From an uncultured Ellagibacter sp. (GTDB lineage Bacteria; Actinomycetota; Coriobacteriia; Coriobacteriales; Eggerthellaceae): a DNA stretch of 6,577 bases. This document shows, one piece after another, positions 5,084-6,577 of this stretch (positions are counted from its first letter, which is position 1; every line of letters begins with the position of its first letter). The position numbers were made by a program, and so were the translations under genes. The stretch covers positions 1-6,577 of the forward strand of contig CAKTSW010000081.1 of assembly GCA_934613165.1 (NCBI GenBank), given 5' to 3'. The notes below the pieces were generated by a model. That model was given only the letters and a program-made list of their open reading frames with translations. It did not search any database and had not been told where the DNA came from.

Positions 5084-6577
5084 ATGCTCATCGATTCGCT
5101 TACGTTCGTGCTGGCCAAATCCGGCGCGCTCGACGACTTCTGGAGCAAGCTCGACGCCGGAGAAGACGCCACGCTCGGCGTCGCCTCGTCGGCTCGGCCC
5201 TTCCTTGCCGCCGCCCAGTTCGCGCGCCGCCCTCAGCCCACGCTCGCCGTGGTGGCGGGCGAGGAGGGCGCGATTTCCTTCGCCCGCAACGTCGCCGCCT
5301 ACCTGGGCGAGGACTGCGTGCTGCTCTTCCCCGAGCGCACCGATGCGCCGTTTTCCCCCAAGGCGCCCGACGCCCGCAAAGTCGCGCGCCGGATGGAGGC
5401 GGCATGGGCGCTCGCGAGCGGCCGCGCATGCATGGTGGTCGCGAGCGCCCGCGCGCTCGTGCGCACGTTGCCGCCCGCTTCCGCCCACGTCGAGGCGCCG
5501 CTCGTGATCGAGACGGGCTTTGAGCTCGCCGATGCCGCGAGCGAGGGGGCCCGCGCGCTGCCGGAGAAGCTGCGCGCACGTTGCGTCGCGGAGACCTTCG
5601 AGGATTTGGCGCGCGCCCTGGAAGACCGCGGCTACGTCAACACCGGCGAGCTCGACGGCCCCGGCACCTTCGGCGTCCACGGCGGCACGCTCGATGTGTT
5701 CCCCGGCAACCTCACCTACCCGGTGCGCATCGACTTCTTCGGCGACGAGGTGGACGAGATCAGGCGCATCGTCCCCTCGACGGGGCAGACGATTTCCCCC
5801 CTCGACCGCGTGGAGATCTTCCCCGTGCGCGAGTACTCGTGTTCCTCCGAGGCGCTTGCGCGCGCCCGCAAGAAGATCACCGCCCCTGCGCGGACGAACC
5901 CCGTGCTGCGCGACATGCTCGAGAAGCTCGACGGGGGCCTGCGATTCGACGGGGCCGACGCGCTTTTGCCCTACCTCTACGACAACCCGGTGACGCTCGG
6001 CGCCTATGCGGGGACGGGGGCTTTGAGCTGTCTTGTCGAGCCGCGGTCGCTCTTCGACGACGCGACGCACGCCTTCGAGGGCATCGAGGCTCGTGCGAAG
6101 GGCTCGAAGATCCCGCTCGACGGCCTCTACGCCGCGCCGGCGCAGCTGAGCTTCGGGGCGGGGCAGCGGGCGACGTACGTGTCCATCATGCGCGTCGGCG
6201 GCACGATCGACGTCGAGCTGCCGGTGAAGCGCGTCGACGTGGCGGGGCATCCCGACAAACTTTTCGGGCGCCTTATCAGCCTGACCGAGGGCGGCTACAC
6301 CGTCGCGCTCTCGGCGAGCGACCCGCGCGCCCGCCACGACATCGAGCTTGCGCTCGTCGACAACAACATCCCCTTCCAGGAAGCGCTCGACGCCACCTGG
6401 GGCGGGGAAGGGTCGCTTGCGGGTGTTGGTCATGGGGATGGGGGCCCATGCTCAAACAGTCCTGACTCGCACGAAAGCTTGCAGGAGCGCCCGCTCGGGC
6501 GGGAAAAGTGTTTGTCGACAGCCCACTGGGCTGTCGACCGTGCGGAACTGCGCGTGGACCCCCACCCTCATGACCAA
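5084..6577 (+). CDS. mfd: Transcription-repair coupling factor Mfd, N-terminal part (runs off the window)
   Basis: Open from ATG 5084 (AGAGGG just upstream) to the last base, 498 codons without a stop. Mfd displaces RNA polymerase stalled at DNA lesions and recruits UvrA. The protein begins MLIDSLTFVLAKSG and shows the UvrB-homologous N-terminal module. The early part contains 'DCVLLFPERTDAPFSP'. Around 187-228 are 'YVNTGELDGPGTFGVHGG', 'TLDVFP' and 'RIDFFGDEVDEIRRI', a hallmark shared by Mfd and UvrB. Domain 3 follows at about 290-443, including 'GRLISLTEGGYTVALSASD'. The RNA-polymerase-interacting and helicase domains, over half of a protein usually about 1,150 residues long, lie beyond the edge. 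From about residue 444 the sequence stops looking like Mfd: it is rich in His, Gly and Cys and has different codon use. This looks like an in-frame insertion, though a broken gene cannot be excluded until the continuation is seen. It is divergent from nth. Confidence 0.9.
   Translation, partial: MLIDSLTFVLAKSGALDDFWSKLDAGEDATLGVASSARPFLAAAQFARRPQPTLAVVAGEEGAISFARNVAAYLGEDCVLLFPERTDAPFSPKAPDARKVARRMEAAWALASGRACMVVASARALVRTLPPASAHVEAPLVIETGFELADAASEGARALPEKLRARCVAETFEDLARALEDRGYVNTGELDGPGTFGVHGGTLDVFPGNLTYPVRIDFFGDEVDEIRRIVPSTGQTISPLDRVEIFPVREYSCSSEALARARKKITAPARTNPVLRDMLEKLDGGLRFDGADALLPYLYDNPVTLGAYAGTGALSCLVEPRSLFDDATHAFEGIEARAKGSKIPLDGLYAAPAQLSFGAGQRATYVSIMRVGGTIDVELPVKRVDVAGHPDKLFGRLISLTEGGYTVALSASDPRARHDIELALVDNNIPFQEALDATWGGEGSLAGVGHGDGGPCSNSPDSHESLQERPLGREKCLSTAHWAVDRAELRVDPHPHDQ
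6413..6577 (+). other. Atypical in-frame segment of mfd, probable insertion (cut by the window edge)
   Basis: Codons 444-498 read 'SLAGVGHGDGGPCSNSPDSH', then 'ESLQERPLGREKCLSTAHWA', then 'VDRAELRVDPHPHDQ'. I see no Mfd similarity in this part. By my count 20 of 55 codons end in A or T, against 7 of the preceding 104. Codons such as TCA, AGT, CCA, ACA and TGT cluster here. Three inverted repeats are packed in: CATGGG/CCCATG (6431-6436/6445-6450), CGCCCG/CGGGCG (6488-6493/6496-6501) and the 25-bp palindrome at 6514-6538. In other Mfd proteins only a short stretch separates this point from the last strand of domain 3. The left boundary is approximate. Confidence 0.5.
6514..6538. repeat. Perfect 25-bp palindrome inside the mfd frame
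   Basis: Arms GTCGACAGCCCA (6514-6525) and TGGGCTGTCGAC (6527-6538) are exact inverse complements around a single central C (6526). Each arm contains a GTCGAC (SalI-type) hexamer. As RNA it would form a very stable hairpin; as DNA it could be a protein-binding or cruciform site. It encodes 'CLSTAHWAVDR' in the mfd frame and creates no stop. Together with the atypical codons around it, it suggests a dispersed palindromic element. Confidence 0.85.

Noticed and set aside
4983..5507. An ATG with a fair ribosome site in the mfd leader, opening a frame that could be a leader peptide
   Set aside because: The frame has no early stop, runs far into mfd out of frame and shows GC-shadow composition, so it is not a convincing leader peptide.
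4937..6433. A 498-codon open frame on the minus strand across mfd and its leader
   Set aside because: It lies antisense to a clear Mfd coding frame; its protein is Arg/Gly/Ala-rich with no recognisable domain, as expected from high third-position GC on the sense strand.
5581..6465. A 294-codon forward frame overlapping mfd
   Set aside because: It is offset from the Mfd frame, very Arg-rich, and has no ribosome site or family motif.

Overview
The window is GC-rich, densely coded bacterial DNA. Third codon positions are mostly G/C, genes overlap by 1-4 bases, and there is a Gram-positive-style lipoprotein. This suits a high-GC actinobacterium; gut Coriobacteriia (Eggerthella/Gordonibacter/Slackia-like) is my best guess. 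It is an inference from composition and gene style, not from a marker gene.

Layout. Bases 3-128 are the last 41 codons of a forward gene I cannot identify. A gene-free stretch follows (129-444) with a strong intrinsic terminator (194-240), a possible promoter and a 7-bp dyad. Next comes a tight five-gene forward operon (445-4083): an extracytoplasmic lipoprotein with a single rhodanese domain, two tandem TVP38/TMEM64 (VTT/DedA-superfamily) membrane proteins, a two-domain CCG (HdrB-like) iron-sulfur protein, and a family-2 glycosyltransferase matching the TIGR04283 (rSAM/selenodomain-associated, 'arsenosugar') type. Gaps are 30, 5, -1 and -4 bases, so the genes are probably co-transcribed and the last three translationally coupled. 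A long GC-rich hairpin (4094-4145) separates the operon from the convergent endonuclease III gene nth (4802-4146, minus strand). After a divergent promoter region, mfd (transcription-repair coupling factor) starts at 5084 and runs off the window end. Its frame is open for all 498 codons.

How the genes may work together. The operon joins a secreted sulfur (or selenium) carrier domain, two membrane proteins of a family linked to chalcogen oxyanion handling, a cytoplasmic Fe-S/thiol-redox protein and a selenium/arsenic-associated glycosyltransferase. The set resembles the E. coli ydjXYZ-ynj locus as I remember it (two VTT proteins, an Fe-S protein, the secreted rhodanese YnjE), with a glycosyltransferase instead of an ABC transporter. 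I infer a sulfur/selenium/arsenic membrane-redox module of unproven function. nth and mfd form a separate DNA-repair pair.

The most unusual structure is at the right edge. From about 6413 the mfd frame stops resembling Mfd, its third-position GC falls sharply, and it carries three inverted repeats including a perfect 25-bp palindrome. This looks like an in-frame palindromic insertion within or just after Mfd domain 3.
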